Counted from the stretch's first letter, positions 14,109 to 22,664 are shown. The stretch is 25,028 bases of DNA from Fimiplasma intestinipullorum (GCA_018715065.1 DVMJ01000021.1:1-25028), one strand, 5' to 3'. Notes: generated from the letters alone by a model not told the origin. Numbers and translations are program-made.

Positions 14109-17081
14109 CTAAGATGCATATTCGACATTAGGAGTGGCACTTAAGGTGTTCATTATGATCAATTCGCCATTCTTGATGGCAAAGACATTCCAGTAATCCA
14201 GATTCGTATCGCCATCACTAGGGACATTGAAGGTTCCGATCAGCGCACTTCCCTGATAGATCCGTACCTGCGCTTCAGAGGTCGCCAGGCTGCCGCTGCC
14301 AGCATAGCGATGAATGTAGTAATAATATGGAGAGCTGCCATCGGCTTTGAGGGTGATGGTTTCCGGGCCGTAGCTCGTTGTATCATCGACATCCAGATTG
14401 CAGACCTCGACACCGTCAAAGGAAGCGGATTTATCAGAGTAGAAGGTGTGGAAAGTCTGATTCGCTGCAGTGGTTCCTTGCACATGCGAATCTAAGTCGC
14501 GCGGATTCGTGGACCAGGTCAGGATGATTCTGAAGTCGTCTCCGGAAATGATTGGCGTAATTGCCCCATTTTGTTGCGCAGTGGTTCCTTCCTGGACAAT
14601 GATGTTGATGTGGGATTCAATGAACCCCTCTTTTTTCGCTAAGACGGTGTAGTTTCCTAAAGGGAGATGAACGGCATATTCACCCGTTGTGCTCGTTGTG
14701 ATTGTCGATACCACATCGCCCTGGCTCGTGTTATTCCAATGTTGGCGGACTTCCAGGGTGACACCTTCCAGTCCCTCACCGGTAAAGGCATTGGTAATTT
14801 GACCGGCAGCGGTGCCTGAAGTCGCATCGGAGTTTTGGATCAATAAGAAGGTTTCCATATATGTATTTTCATCAGCTGTGACAGTGGCATAAGCTTCAAA
14901 ATTGAGATAGCCTTCTGCACTGATGACAATGCGATAATTCGCTTCGCTGAGTTCAACGGAATACTCTCCGGCAGAGTCAGCATTCAAAGTCTGGTAGAGC
15001 GTATCCCCATAGTATATTTGAATCGTCGCATTGGCAACAGGTGTCATGCGATCTGAAGCCTGACAAATTTTACCGGAAAGGGTGCCTTTATCGACTTCAG
15101 CCAGGCGGAATTGGTTGGCTGTTTCTCCACCGAAGATCAATGGTCGGGCAGCCCCTTCAGGTTTGGTGCCATATTGGCCATCATCTTCACCATATAAGAC
15201 TTTAGCCTCCTCTAATGCTTCGCCAAGCGTATAGTAATTCAGGGTGGCAGGATTTAATTCCGTCATTTTGGTCAGCGTTGCCTGCTGCATCATCAGGTTA
15301 TAAAGGGTATAGATCGTGGTTGAATTAGCGACAACCGCATCCGCGCCTTTATCGAGGAATGCTTGGGCTAACACATCGTCCCGGCCGCTCGAACAAGCTG
15401 CCAGATAAAGGAAACTATGATCCATATTATCGACATATTTGTCGATATACTTGGAACTGATCCCTACCCGGCCATTATAATTCAACGTGAGGCTGCGTAC
15501 ATTATCAATGAAATAGTTGAGATCGAACAACCAGGCCCAGTAATCGAATTCATCTCCGGTCAGTAAGATCGAGTGTTTAGATTGACTGTAATCGCCATGG
15601 CCGTGCCAGATGATGACCTGATTGGCCTGGAAGGACTGAATCAGTTCCAGATCAACGGCCTCGTTATTGTATTCGGTGTTAGAGAAGTGACTAAACGTAT
15701 CGTCTAAGGTTTGGGCACTATCATCCGGGAGCTCCATGCCGTTATTGACCCCTTCAGGCAGCGGAATATAGTTATCCGTAAAATCGCCATACATGGATAA
15801 GCATGGCTGTAAACTGAGGACGGATACAGAGGTGTTTTCGTCATAAGCATCGATATTGCGCTGACTTGGGACATAGATCAGCGTCATCCCATTATTCATT
15901 TGCACCAGCAGATTATCTTCATTTCTTTCATAAGACAGCAAGGTACCGTTGGCATAAAGCTGACGGGCGTATTGCGTCATCTCATCGAGGGCGTGATCGA
16001 CGTCATCGGCAATCATATAGCCAAAGTCGTCTTCGTAGTTGGCCTGGATCTCATCCATCCGGGCATTGACCTGTTCTACCAATTGCTTATCCTGTTCATC
16101 CGGCTGAGCAAATACGCGTAAAGTCTGGGTATTGCTCATATGTCCATCGGCCATGGCATAATACTGGCTGGTTGAGGCTGTGCTCGTATCGACATCCATC
16201 AGATAGCTGTAGATGCCGTCCTGACTGGTGACATCCCCATGGGTGCCATCATCATACATTTCGCTGATGGCCCCATCGCTAAGGTGGTTAAGCGTAATGG
16301 AGGTAGCAGGCGTTGAGGCGGAGACATCTGCGTGATACGCGACGGTAAAGAGGGTCTGGTCGCTTAGACCGACTACAAAATTGTCTTCGCTTGCCTCAAG
16401 ATTTTCTAATGGTGATGACTGCACCGTATCGTTTTGAGTGTAGTGGATCGTGCTGACTAAGGTGATCGGTTGATCGTCAATGGTAATGTGAGTCCTGATT
16501 TCGATGACCTTATTTTGTTCCTGCATCAGTAAAATAGGCGGGAGCAGTACACCGACAAGGCCAATGAGGACATAGGCGAGCGGTAAGAAGCGCAGTGGCT
16601 TTTTACGATTCAGGATCCATAAGCCTAGACACAAAATAAGACAGCCGGCTGTTAGCAGCATGACTGGAAAACGCATGTCCTGATAGTGAATCTCGGTTTC
16701 TGGAAGCGGCTGTTCATCGACCAGCGTATCCGATAATTGGCGGATGGTCGTATCCGTGACAAAGACCGAGCTGAGCGCTGTCCGCTCTTCCGGGTCGAGT
16801 TTTTCTAATCGGGTTTGGTTCTGTGAAGTGGTACTGACCTGATAACCTTCGGGAAGCTGGTTTTCTAAAACGATGTTTTGGATCTGTGAAGCATGGGTAT
16901 TTTCCAGCTCCAGCGCGAGCCCGATGGCTTCCGTTGACTGATAATCCGTTTTACTGGTAGTGACTGAGACATTCAGATTGGCGGATTGGTCAAAGAGCAG
17001 AAAAAGAAGAAAGGAAACCATCGCAAAGACACAGAAAATCGTCAGGCCATGAAGAATATTTTTTAATGCGTGATGTTTCAT
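14109..17081 (-). CDS. Membrane-anchored caspase-fold protein with CarboxypepD_reg-like and YfaP-like domains
   Basis: The product has 990 residues. An N-terminal membrane segment (about 10-30) is followed by an Ig-like region (about 35-130) and two more membrane segments (about 138-157 and 166-186). Next come a beta-rich domain with the D-D-G-T-H-G-D ... D-G-I-Y signature of choice-of-anchor X domains (about 195-325) and a caspase-fold region (about 440-650). The last has the likely dyad His495 in W-H-G-H-G-D and Cys563 in L-A-A-C-S-S-G, as in clan CD peptidases (gingipain, CHAT, caspase). Two carboxypeptidase-regulatory-like beta sandwiches (about 668-745 and 755-835) follow, then a YfaP/DUF2135-like module (about 850-985, L-T-W-S-T-N-P-R-D-L-D-S-H). 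The bulk should be outside the cell. The start at 17081 follows AGGTGA and places the membrane segment first. Function and substrate are unknown; protein processing or adhesion is a guess. Confidence 0.75.
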   Translation of the reverse strand: MKHHALKNILHGLTIFCVFAMVSFLLFLLFDQSANLNVSVTTSKTDYQSTEAIGLALELENTHASQIQNIVLENQLPEGYQVSTTSQNQTRLEKLDPEERTALSSVFVTDTTIRQLSDTLVDEQPLPETEIHYQDMRFPVMLLTAGCLILCLGLWILNRKKPLRFLPLAYVLIGLVGVLLPPILLMQEQNKVIEIRTHITIDDQPITLVSTIHYTQNDTVQSSPLENLEASEDNFVVGLSDQTLFTVAYHADVSASTPATSITLNHLSDGAISEMYDDGTHGDVTSQDGIYSYLMDVDTSTASTSQYYAMADGHMSNTQTLRVFAQPDEQDKQLVEQVNARMDEIQANYEDDFGYMIADDVDHALDEMTQYARQLYANGTLLSYERNEDNLLVQMNNGMTLIYVPSQRNIDAYDENTSVSVLSLQPCLSMYGDFTDNYIPLPEGVNNGMELPDDSAQTLDDTFSHFSNTEYNNEAVDLELIQSFQANQVIIWHGHGDYSQSKHSILLTGDEFDYWAWLFDLNYFIDNVRSLTLNYNGRVGISSKYIDKYVDNMDHSFLYLAACSSGRDDVLAQAFLDKGADAVVANSTTIYTLYNLMMQQATLTKMTELNPATLNYYTLGEALEEAKVLYGEDDGQYGTKPEGAARPLIFGGETANQFRLAEVDKGTLSGKICQASDRMTPVANATIQIYYGDTLYQTLNADSAGEYSVELSEANYRIVISAEGYLNFEAYATVTADENTYMETFLLIQNSDATSGTAAGQITNAFTGEGLEGVTLEVRQHWNNTSQGDVVSTITTSTTGEYAVHLPLGNYTVLAKKEGFIESHINIIVQEGTTAQQNGAITPIISGDDFRIILTWSTNPRDLDSHVQGTTAANQTFHTFYSDKSASFDGVEVCNLDVDDTTSYGPETITLKADGSSPYYYYIHRYAGSGSLATSEAQVRIYQGSALIGTFNVPSDGDTNLDYWNVFAIKNGELIIMNTLSATPNVEYAS

Positions 17082-17106
17082 TGTATTCACCTGCCTTGTT
17101 AGATAT

Positions 17107-17135
17107 ATTCTATCATGATTTGACAGGGCCGACAA
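17107..17135 (-). promoter_or_regulatory. Promoter of the caspase-like gene
   Basis: On the minus strand TTGTCG (17135-17130), a 17-nt spacer and TAGAAT (17112-17107), preceded by TGA, which fits an extended -10. With the terminator at 17163-17197 just upstream, the gene appears to be its own transcription unit. Confidence 0.6.
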
Positions 17136-17162
17136 TTCAAGAAAAAGTGGTTTATCGGCATT

Positions 17163-17197
17163 AAAAAACACATAGAACGGTGGGTCCTATGTGTTTT
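17163..17197 (-). terminator. Intrinsic terminator of the GH4 gene
   Basis: On the minus strand AAAACACATAG (17197-17187) pairs with CTATGTGTTTT (17175-17165) around an 11-nt loop and runs into T residues. It lies 8 nt after the GH4 stop. Confidence 0.8.
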
Positions 17198-17205
17198 CAG
17201 GTTTC

Positions 17206-18534
17206 TTATTTGTTGAAGAACTGAGGCAGATAATCTTTATGAGCTTTTAAAAGTTCATCTACCACGATGTTAGCGAGCTCATCGCTTGGACAAAGCGGAT
17301 TCAAGTTCAAGGCTGCAACGGCCAAGTCACGATCACCGCTGACGGCAGCTTCGATCACCATGCGTTCAAATGTTTTCATCATGTGTACATACCCACTGAT
17401 AGGTAATTTCAATTCGCCGGTTGCGATTGGTTTTGGACCATCAGCGGTAATGCGGCAAGCAACTTCAACGGCGCTATCTAATGGTAAATCGGCAATGGCT
17501 CCATTATTGCGCACATCCACATATTGAATATCTCCCGTGTTATTATAAATGGACTGAATGAGATTGCAAGCCGCATCGGAATACTTCGCACCCCCACGCA
17601 TTGCGAGCTGCGCAGGTTTTTCAGCCAGTTCTTCATGGCTGTAAAGTTCGAAGAGTTCCTTCTCAGTTTTGCTGACGACTTCGCCACGCACGGTTCCCGT
17701 TTTAAACTGTTCTAATTCCTCAGCTAATTGCTCCTTTGTGAAGAAGTAATAATTGTGGTAAGGGCAAGGAATCGCCTGTAACCCTTGAATGAATGCTGGG
17801 GAGTACGGTAGGGAAACAAAGTTTTTCATCTGAATGGTGTCTTCTTCTTTCAGATTAGCATAGAGATTTAATAATTCTTTAAAACGAGACTGTCCCTTTA
17901 CATAGACGTCCGTGGCGAAGATAAAGTGATTCACTCCCTGAATTTCCATGGTCACATCTTTTTCTTCGGCACCAAGCATATTGGCAAAGCCGGCAACCAT
18001 GTTGACAGGAACATTACATAAGCCTATGGCTTTTTTGAAATTGGTATGGCGATAGATTGCTTCAGTGACCATACCGGCAGGATTGGTGAAGTTGATCATC
18101 CAGGCATTAGGACATAATTCCTGAATATCCTTGACAATATCTAAAATGACAGGAAGCGTACGGAAAGCTTTGAACATACCACCGGCACCATTGGTTTCCT
18201 GACCGATCATGCCGTGACTTAAAGGAATTCTTTCGTCAAGAATACGCGCAGGCAGACGGCCGATCCGCATTTGCGTTGTTACGAAATCCGCATCTTTCAA
18301 TGCTTCACGACGATCATAGCTTAAGATGACCTTCATTGGTAATCCGGCTTTTTTCACCATACGCTGAGCTAAAGCCCCAACTGTTTCCAGTTTTTCGCGT
18401 CCTTCTTCGATATCAACTAACCAAAGTTCAGATACAGGTAATGTGTCATAACGTTTGATAAATCCTTCAACTAATTCAGGCGTGTAGGAAGATCCACCGC
18501 CGATTGTTACAATTTTTACACCATTTTGCTTCAT
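17206..18534 (-). CDS. Glycoside hydrolase family 4, 6-phospho-beta-glucosidase-like (LicH/CelF type)
   Basis: This 442-residue cytoplasmic enzyme uses NAD+ and a divalent metal to cleave phosphorylated disaccharides delivered by a PTS. The Rossmann motif is G12-G-G-S-S-Y-T-P-E. N151-P-A-G is present. Metal-site residues are Cys173 in G-L-C-N-V-P and His203 in G-V-N-H. The length matches the family. AGAGGTG sits 7 nt before the ATG. It could process products of the cellobiose-type PTS encoded at 7141-10099, although the two loci are separate. The sequence fits the phospho-beta-glucosidase branch better than the alpha branch, but the distinction was made by eye. The -10 (TATAAT, plus positions 18565-18570) has a poor -35, and a perfect palindrome lies at 18610-18621 upstream. 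Confidence 0.88.
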   Translation of the reverse strand: MKQNGVKIVTIGGGSSYTPELVEGFIKRYDTLPVSELWLVDIEEGREKLETVGALAQRMVKKAGLPMKVILSYDRREALKDADFVTTQMRIGRLPARILDERIPLSHGMIGQETNGAGGMFKAFRTLPVILDIVKDIQELCPNAWMINFTNPAGMVTEAIYRHTNFKKAIGLCNVPVNMVAGFANMLGAEEKDVTMEIQGVNHFIFATDVYVKGQSRFKELLNLYANLKEEDTIQMKNFVSLPYSPAFIQGLQAIPCPYHNYYFFTKEQLAEELEQFKTGTVRGEVVSKTEKELFELYSHEELAEKPAQLAMRGGAKYSDAACNLIQSIYNNTGDIQYVDVRNNGAIADLPLDSAVEVACRITADGPKPIATGELKLPISGYVHMMKTFERMVIEAAVSGDRDLAVAALNLNPLCPSDELANIVVDELLKAHKDYLPQFFNK

Positions 18535-18564
18535 TGATTTGCACCTCTTTCTTTTGACAGCTTT

Positions 18565-18570
18565 ATTATA
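18565..18570 (-). promoter_or_regulatory. -10 element of the GH4 gene
   Basis: TATAAT on the minus strand, about 30 nt before the start codon. The hexamer 17 nt further upstream reads GATTTT, a weak -35, so an activator or relief of repression may matter. Confidence 0.45.
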
Positions 18571-18609
18571 CCCGATGACAACCCTAAAAAATCACTCGGA
18601 TTCAGGGAT

Positions 18610-18621
18610 TGTACTAGTACA
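18610..18621. promoter_or_regulatory. Perfect 12-bp palindrome TGTACTAGTACA, candidate operator
   Basis: It lies between the divergent GH4 and HAD genes, about 40 bp upstream of the GH4 -10. The form resembles operators of GntR-type (HutC-like) sugar regulators. That link is an inference from general pattern only. Confidence 0.5.
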
Positions 18622-18707
18622 GTCTTTCCGCTTGGCACCTTCCGCCGATTGCGAAGGGATGTGTTCGTTTAACAGTGCTTCAATTCGTAAGGGCTTACGT
18701 TTATTCT

Positions 18708-18736
18708 TGCGCAATGACTGAGCCCTATGGTATAAT
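18708..18736 (+). promoter_or_regulatory. Promoter of the HAD phosphatase gene
   Basis: TTGCGC (18708-18713), a 17-nt spacer and TATAAT (18731-18736), preceded by TGG (extended -10). The start would be about 28 nt before the GTG start codon. Confidence 0.65.
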
Positions 18737-18770
18737 GAGCACAAAGGAATTGAAACAGGAGGACAAAAAA

Positions 18771-19613
18771 GTGAGCAAGATTGTATTTTTAGATGTCGAT
18801 GGCACACTGATCGATTATGAAGCAAAAATGCCGGTATCGGCAGGTAAAGCTGTTGATCAGGCACGTGCCAACGGTCATAAGGTTTATATTTGTACGGGTT
18901 GTTCTAAAGCTGAGATTGCCCAGCGCGAATTATGTGAATTAGATGGTATGATCGGCGGCAATGGGGCTTACGTTGAAGACCATGGTCATGTCGTGATGCA
19001 TCAGGGATTGTCCAAAGAGGATGTCAAACATATTGTGGACTGGTGTAATGAACGTCATTTAGGTTTTTACTTAGAAGCGAACAGCGGAATGTACTGTAAT
19101 GACTATATGTTAGAACAGGGACCTGCGACAATGATCAAATATGCTCAGGGAAAAGGGGCCAACTTAGAAGATGCAAAGCTTTCTGCCAACAGCTTTGTCA
19201 ATAGTTTTATTCATCTCAAGGGCGAAGACCTCTATCGTGATGATGTCAATAAGATCAGCTTTATTTTAAGCAGCTACCAGGATCATTTGGATTCTAAGGT
19301 TGAATTCCCTCATTTGATCGCCAATACATGGGGTGGTAAAGGGGAAGTAGCGTTATTTGGTGATCTGGGACCAACAGGCATCACAAAACGCCATGCGATC
19401 GAAGTGCTCTTAGATTATTTAGGTGCAGATCCTAAGGATACGATTTCCTTTGGAGATGCGAAGATCGACTTGTCCATGTTCGAATGCTGCGCTTATAATG
19501 TAGCGATGGGGAATGGTGGACCGGAGATCAAGGCCGCTGCCGATTATATTACCACAGATGTCAACGATGATGGGTTATATAATGCATTCAAATACTTAAA
19601 ACTGATTGATTAA
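18771..19613 (+). CDS. Cof-type HAD-IIB sugar-phosphate phosphatase
   Basis: This 280-residue protein carries all four HAD motifs. Motif I is D8-V-D10-G-T-L with nucleophile and acid/base, motif II is C-T42-G, motif III is Lys206 in I-T-K-R-H, and motif IV is G-D229-A-K-I-D233. Motif IV has I-D where many family members have N-D, a variant I associate with this subfamily. A large cap domain lies between motifs II and III. It should dephosphorylate a small phosphorylated metabolite, often a sugar phosphate. The start is GTG 18771, with AGGAGG (18757-18762) 8 nt upstream; the frame is open further up but would then include the promoter. It is divergent from the GH4 gene and may share its regulation. 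Confidence 0.9.
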   Translation: MSKIVFLDVDGTLIDYEAKMPVSAGKAVDQARANGHKVYICTGCSKAEIAQRELCELDGMIGGNGAYVEDHGHVVMHQGLSKEDVKHIVDWCNERHLGFYLEANSGMYCNDYMLEQGPATMIKYAQGKGANLEDAKLSANSFVNSFIHLKGEDLYRDDVNKISFILSSYQDHLDSKVEFPHLIANTWGGKGEVALFGDLGPTGITKRHAIEVLLDYLGADPKDTISFGDAKIDLSMFECCAYNVAMGNGGPEIKAAADYITTDVNDDGLYNAFKYLKLID

Positions 19614-19633
19614 GACCGTCTGGACGGTCTTTT
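19612..19633 (+). terminator. Intrinsic terminator of the HAD gene
   Basis: AAGACCGTC (19612-19620) pairs perfectly with GACGGTCTT (19623-19631), followed by T. The stem begins within the stop codon. Confidence 0.8.
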
Positions 19634-19638
19634 CTTGT

Positions 19639-19654
19639 CATTTCCTGGGAAATG
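19639..19654. promoter_or_regulatory. 16-bp palindrome just upstream of the MocR gene
   Basis: CATTTCC-TG-GGAAATG is a perfect inverted repeat 19 bp before the MocR start. It could be an autoregulatory operator or an RNA hairpin close to the ribosome binding site. I see no separate promoter between the HAD terminator and this gene. Confidence 0.4.
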
Positions 19655-19673
19655 GAGAGGGGAGTTGAAGAGG

Positions 19674-21050
19674 ATGGCCAAATACATGGAGATTGCTAAG
19701 GAAATTGAAGAAGCCATTCGTGAAGGAAAGTATCCGCCGAATTCTCGCTTACCATCATTAACGGCATTGGCTAAGCAGTATACTTGCAGTAAAGGAACGA
19801 TCATCCAGGCTTATGCCCAGCTTCAGAAGGCTCATTTGATTCATGTGAAAGCCCAAAGCGGTTATTATGTTGCCAGCAACAACATGCCTTTTTTTCAGGA
19901 GAGTGAACAGATTCGCCTGGATACCGGGAATCCGGCCGTGTCCCTGACTTCTCTTTATGATGCCAAGCATTGTATGAGTTTAGCCATTGAACACTATTCT
20001 GAATCCAGCTTAGATGTGAGTATTGAAGGAGTTCACTCCTTACGCCAGCTTTTGCCAGGTTTTTTGGCGGAATCCGGTATCTATGCTCGTCTGGAAGATA
20101 TCTACTTGGTCCAGGGAATCACCCAAATGCTCTCTTTTTTGAGTGAGACCACTTTTCCCAACCAGGGGGAGTACATCTTAATTGAAGAACCGACCTATAG
20201 TTATTATGTGCAATTTTTAAAGGAACAGGGACTGCCTGTTTTAACGATTACACGCGATGCATTGGGGATCGACCTGAAAGACCTGGAACGCCTCATGCAG
20301 ACGTATCCCATTAAATTTTTCTACACTATTCCCCGCGCTCATAATCCGCTGGGAACGACCTTGTCTTCTAAGACACGCAAAAAAATCGCGGAATTAGCGG
20401 TACGTTATCAGGTATATATTATTGAAGATGACTATTTTGCCAGTTGTGCACAGTCCAAAAGATATTTGCCCATCTACTACTATGCGCAGCGAAAGTATTG
20501 TATTTATCTCACTAGCTTCACTAAGATCATTCCTTATATTCGTATTGGTATCTGCGTGATCCATCCGGAATTTCAAAAGATCTATCAGCAGCTGGTCGCA
20601 CAGTCCTATTATTTTTCCTATCAGCACCCTTCGCTCATCTCGCAGGCAACCCTGGAATCTTATTTAAGAAGCCAGCTCTATCATAAACAGGTAGAAAGTA
20701 TCACCCAGCATTTTAAACCTTATTACGCTATGCTTAAAAAAGTTTCTGCGAGCTGGGATCCGCATTTAGCGCGCATGACCGGTGATTTTAACTGTTATTA
20801 TGTCAGTGTCCTGCTTCACCCGGGCATTTCAATCTCACGTCTGGAAAAAAGACTGCTGCAGCACCATATCCGGATTGCCCGCAATGAGCGGTGCTTTTAT
20901 GATCTAAGTCATTTCAATCATTCACTTCGAATCGGCATTGCCAGAGTTCGCCTGGAGGATCTGCAGATGGCATTGGAGCGCTTCTATGCGATCGTGGAAA
21001 ATGAGTACGCGCATCATCTCAGTAAAAAAGCAGCCAACAAGGCTGCTTAG
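19674..21050 (+). CDS. MocR-family regulator (GntR helix-turn-helix plus aminotransferase-like PLP domain)
   Basis: This 458-residue protein has an N-terminal GntR winged helix (about 1-68, R-L-P-S-L-T-A-L-A ... G-T-I-I-Q-A-Y) and a class I aminotransferase-like domain (about 85-445). The PLP-binding set is present: Asn224 in H-N-P-L-G, Asp253 in I-E-D-D-Y and Schiff-base Lys284 in S-F-T-K. MocR proteins are transcription regulators that sense an amine or amino acid through PLP. The target is unknown. The start at 19674 follows GGGGAG; an alternative Met lies at 19686. The last codons overlap by 4 nt with the stop of the convergent esterase gene, and that gene's terminator stem lies within the MocR 3' end. 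Confidence 0.88.
   Translation: MAKYMEIAKEIEEAIREGKYPPNSRLPSLTALAKQYTCSKGTIIQAYAQLQKAHLIHVKAQSGYYVASNNMPFFQESEQIRLDTGNPAVSLTSLYDAKHCMSLAIEHYSESSLDVSIEGVHSLRQLLPGFLAESGIYARLEDIYLVQGITQMLSFLSETTFPNQGEYILIEEPTYSYYVQFLKEQGLPVLTITRDALGIDLKDLERLMQTYPIKFFYTIPRAHNPLGTTLSSKTRKKIAELAVRYQVYIIEDDYFASCAQSKRYLPIYYYAQRKYCIYLTSFTKIIPYIRIGICVIHPEFQKIYQQLVAQSYYFSYQHPSLISQATLESYLRSQLYHKQVESITQHFKPYYAMLKKVSASWDPHLARMTGDFNCYYVSVLLHPGISISRLEKRLLQHHIRIARNERCFYDLSHFNHSLRIGIARVRLEDLQMALERFYAIVENEYAHHLSKKAANKAA
21024..21048 (-). terminator. Intrinsic terminator of the esterase gene, inside the MocR coding end
   Basis: On the minus strand AAGCAGCC (21048-21041) pairs with GGCTGCTT (21035-21028) around a 5-nt loop, and T residues follow (A run 21024-21029 on the plus strand). 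Confidence 0.75.
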
Positions 21051-21964
21051 CGCGAAAGACAATCCTGGATAAACTGATCATATACAGCGAGGGCTTCATT
21101 AGTCCAAAAAGCTGCACCGCCATGATCGGCATTGCGCACGATATAGAAGGTGACTTCTTTACCGGCTTCTTTCAAGGCACGATACAGATCAACGCTTTCC
21201 TGGCAAAAAACTGTTTTATCCTTGCTTCCATGTAAGAGCAGGACGGGCGCAAAATCTTCATGAACATAGTAACGAGCGCTGGCGCGAAGCGCTTCTTCTG
21301 GATTTTCGCGAATATTATATCCCACTAGCATGCCTTCTGGACTGTCCGGCAGCTGATGATTCTCAGTGCTCGGGAAACCATCCGACAGGGTCAGATCCAC
21401 CGCACCATAGAGTGAGATGATGCCTTTAACGTCGCACGAATAATGGGCATCATTAGGTTCATCAAATAAAGTCGTGTTGGATGTCATGCCTGTCATACAG
21501 GAGATATGTCCACCGGAGGAATCCCCCATAATGATGACTTTTTCAGGATCAGCATGATAATATGCCGCATGTTTTTTCATATAACGAATTGCATTCTTTG
21601 CATCAATGATCTGCGCAGGATGATGCGCGATCCCACTATGGCGGTATTCCACTTCGGCGACCACATAGCCTAATTGCGCTAACTTAGCTAACTGTGGAAT
21701 TTCTGGATGGAGCTGCTGTTTCATCCAGGCCGAGCCTTTGATAAAGATCACACAGGGAAAGGTGCGGTCTTCTTCCAGCATGATCTTTGGCTGTAAAATA
21801 TGCAGGTGCAGATCAACACCGCTTTTATGATCATAGACCACATCAGGAATGTATGCCACACTGATTTCGTGTCCGCTGACAACGAGCTCTTTTGCGCCTT
21901 CGACTGGATCAGTGTAATCTGGCATGGTTGCATACGTATAATTCGCATTTACTTTGATTTTCAA
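21047..21964 (-). CDS. Alpha/beta-hydrolase esterase (BD-FAE/acetyl-esterase type)
   Basis: This 305-residue cytoplasmic enzyme has the oxyanion motif F-I-K-G-S-A-W at 75-80 in place of the classical H-G-G. The nucleophile is Ser149 in G-D-S-S-G-G, the likely acid is Asp249 in H-G-S-K-D, and the base is His281 in N-A-D-H-G-G. The pattern matches esterases that remove acyl groups from carbohydrates, so deacylation of a sugar or glycan fragment is plausible. The start is TTG at 21964. A full AGGAGGTGAT site (plus 21969-21978) ends 4 nt upstream of TTG, with 8 nt between AGGAGG and TTG. A GTG further up (21973) lies inside that site and cannot be the start. There is no signal peptide. Confidence 0.87.
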   Translation of the reverse strand: MKIKVNANYTYATMPDYTDPVEGAKELVVSGHEISVAYIPDVVYDHKSGVDLHLHILQPKIMLEEDRTFPCVIFIKGSAWMKQQLHPEIPQLAKLAQLGYVVAEVEYRHSGIAHHPAQIIDAKNAIRYMKKHAAYYHADPEKVIIMGDSSGGHISCMTGMTSNTTLFDEPNDAHYSCDVKGIISLYGAVDLTLSDGFPSTENHQLPDSPEGMLVGYNIRENPEEALRASARYYVHEDFAPVLLLHGSKDKTVFCQESVDLYRALKEAGKEVTFYIVRNADHGGAAFWTNEALAVYDQFIQDCLSR

Positions 21965-21982
21965 TGTTATCACCTCCTATTT

Positions 21983-21988
21983 ATTATA
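21983..21988 (-). promoter_or_regulatory. Extended -10 of the esterase gene
   Basis: On the minus strand TGC-TATAAT, with no recognisable -35. The predicted leader is only about a dozen bases, barely enough for the ribosome binding site. Confidence 0.5.
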
Positions 21989-22110
21989 GCACATCTGAGA
22001 TAATAGGGGTATGTTCATGTCATATTTCAGGCATGAGCCTGTACTTTTATTGCCTGATCTAATAGATGGGGCATTTTGATAGGTCATCAAAAAGGAAAGG
22101 AAGATAGGAT

Positions 22111-22616
22111 ATGAAATTGGAAACTGTTCGTTTACAGTTAATACCTTTGAATGAGGCACATCTGACCGATCTTAAAGAGATCCTGAAGGATCCGGAAATC
22201 ATGTATGCTTATCCACATCCTTTATCCAACGAAGAGGTAAATGAGTGGTATAGGCGCCAGCAGACGCGCTATCGCAATGACGGCTTAGGGTTAGAGGCGG
22301 TCATTTTAAAAGAGACGGGAGAGATGATCGGCCAGGCGGGGCTGACGATGCAGATAGCAGATGGTCAGTCTGTGTTAGAAGTGGCTACCTGTTTAAAAAA
22401 CAATATTGGCATCAGGGGTATGCCACCGAAATAGCCCAGGCGCTGGTGCAATATGCCTTTCATGAACTTAAAGCCAAAAAGGTCCATGCAATCATCAATG
22501 ACAACAACCCAGCCAGTCAGCGTGTTGCCAAACGACTAGGCATGCAGCGAATTCAGTCATTCACATTTAATGATATGCCTCATGGGCTGTGGCAAATCAC
22601 AAAATCAGGTAAATGA
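22111..22616 (+). pseudogene. GNAT acetyltransferase (RimJ/RimL-like) broken by a 1-base frameshift
   Basis: The first frame (22111 to about 22382) encodes a GNAT start, L-E-T-V-R-L-Q-L-I-P-L ... G-E-M-I-G-Q-A-G-L. It then runs out of register and stops at 22434. From about 22383 the next frame continues with the rest of the domain, G-Y-L-F-K-K-Q-Y-W-H-Q-G-Y-A-T-E, then N-P-A-S-Q-R-V-A-K-R-L-G-M, and stops at 22614-22616. Restoring one G in GAAGTGGCTAC near 22383 gives V-G-Y-L and a continuous 168-residue protein, the normal length. The acetyl-CoA loop and the C-terminal half are therefore intact but out of frame. It is either a recent pseudogene or a sequencing error. Family members acetylate protein N-termini or small molecules. 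Confidence 0.85.
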
Positions 22617-22630
22617 GGCTTTGATGCCAG

Positions 22631-22664
22631 AGATGCTGCTTATCTAGAGAAAGCAGCATCTTTT
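22631..22664 (+). terminator. Intrinsic terminator after the GNAT gene
   Basis: AGATGCTGCTT (22631-22641) pairs perfectly with AAGCAGCATCT (22651-22661), 11 bp with a 9-nt loop, followed by T. Confidence 0.8.

Noticed and set aside
22381..22400. Programmed frameshifting at the A run in the GNAT gene
   Set aside because: The protein register is already wrong before the A run (V-A-T-C instead of V-G-Y-L), so a lost G near 22383 explains it better than slippage on the A residues.
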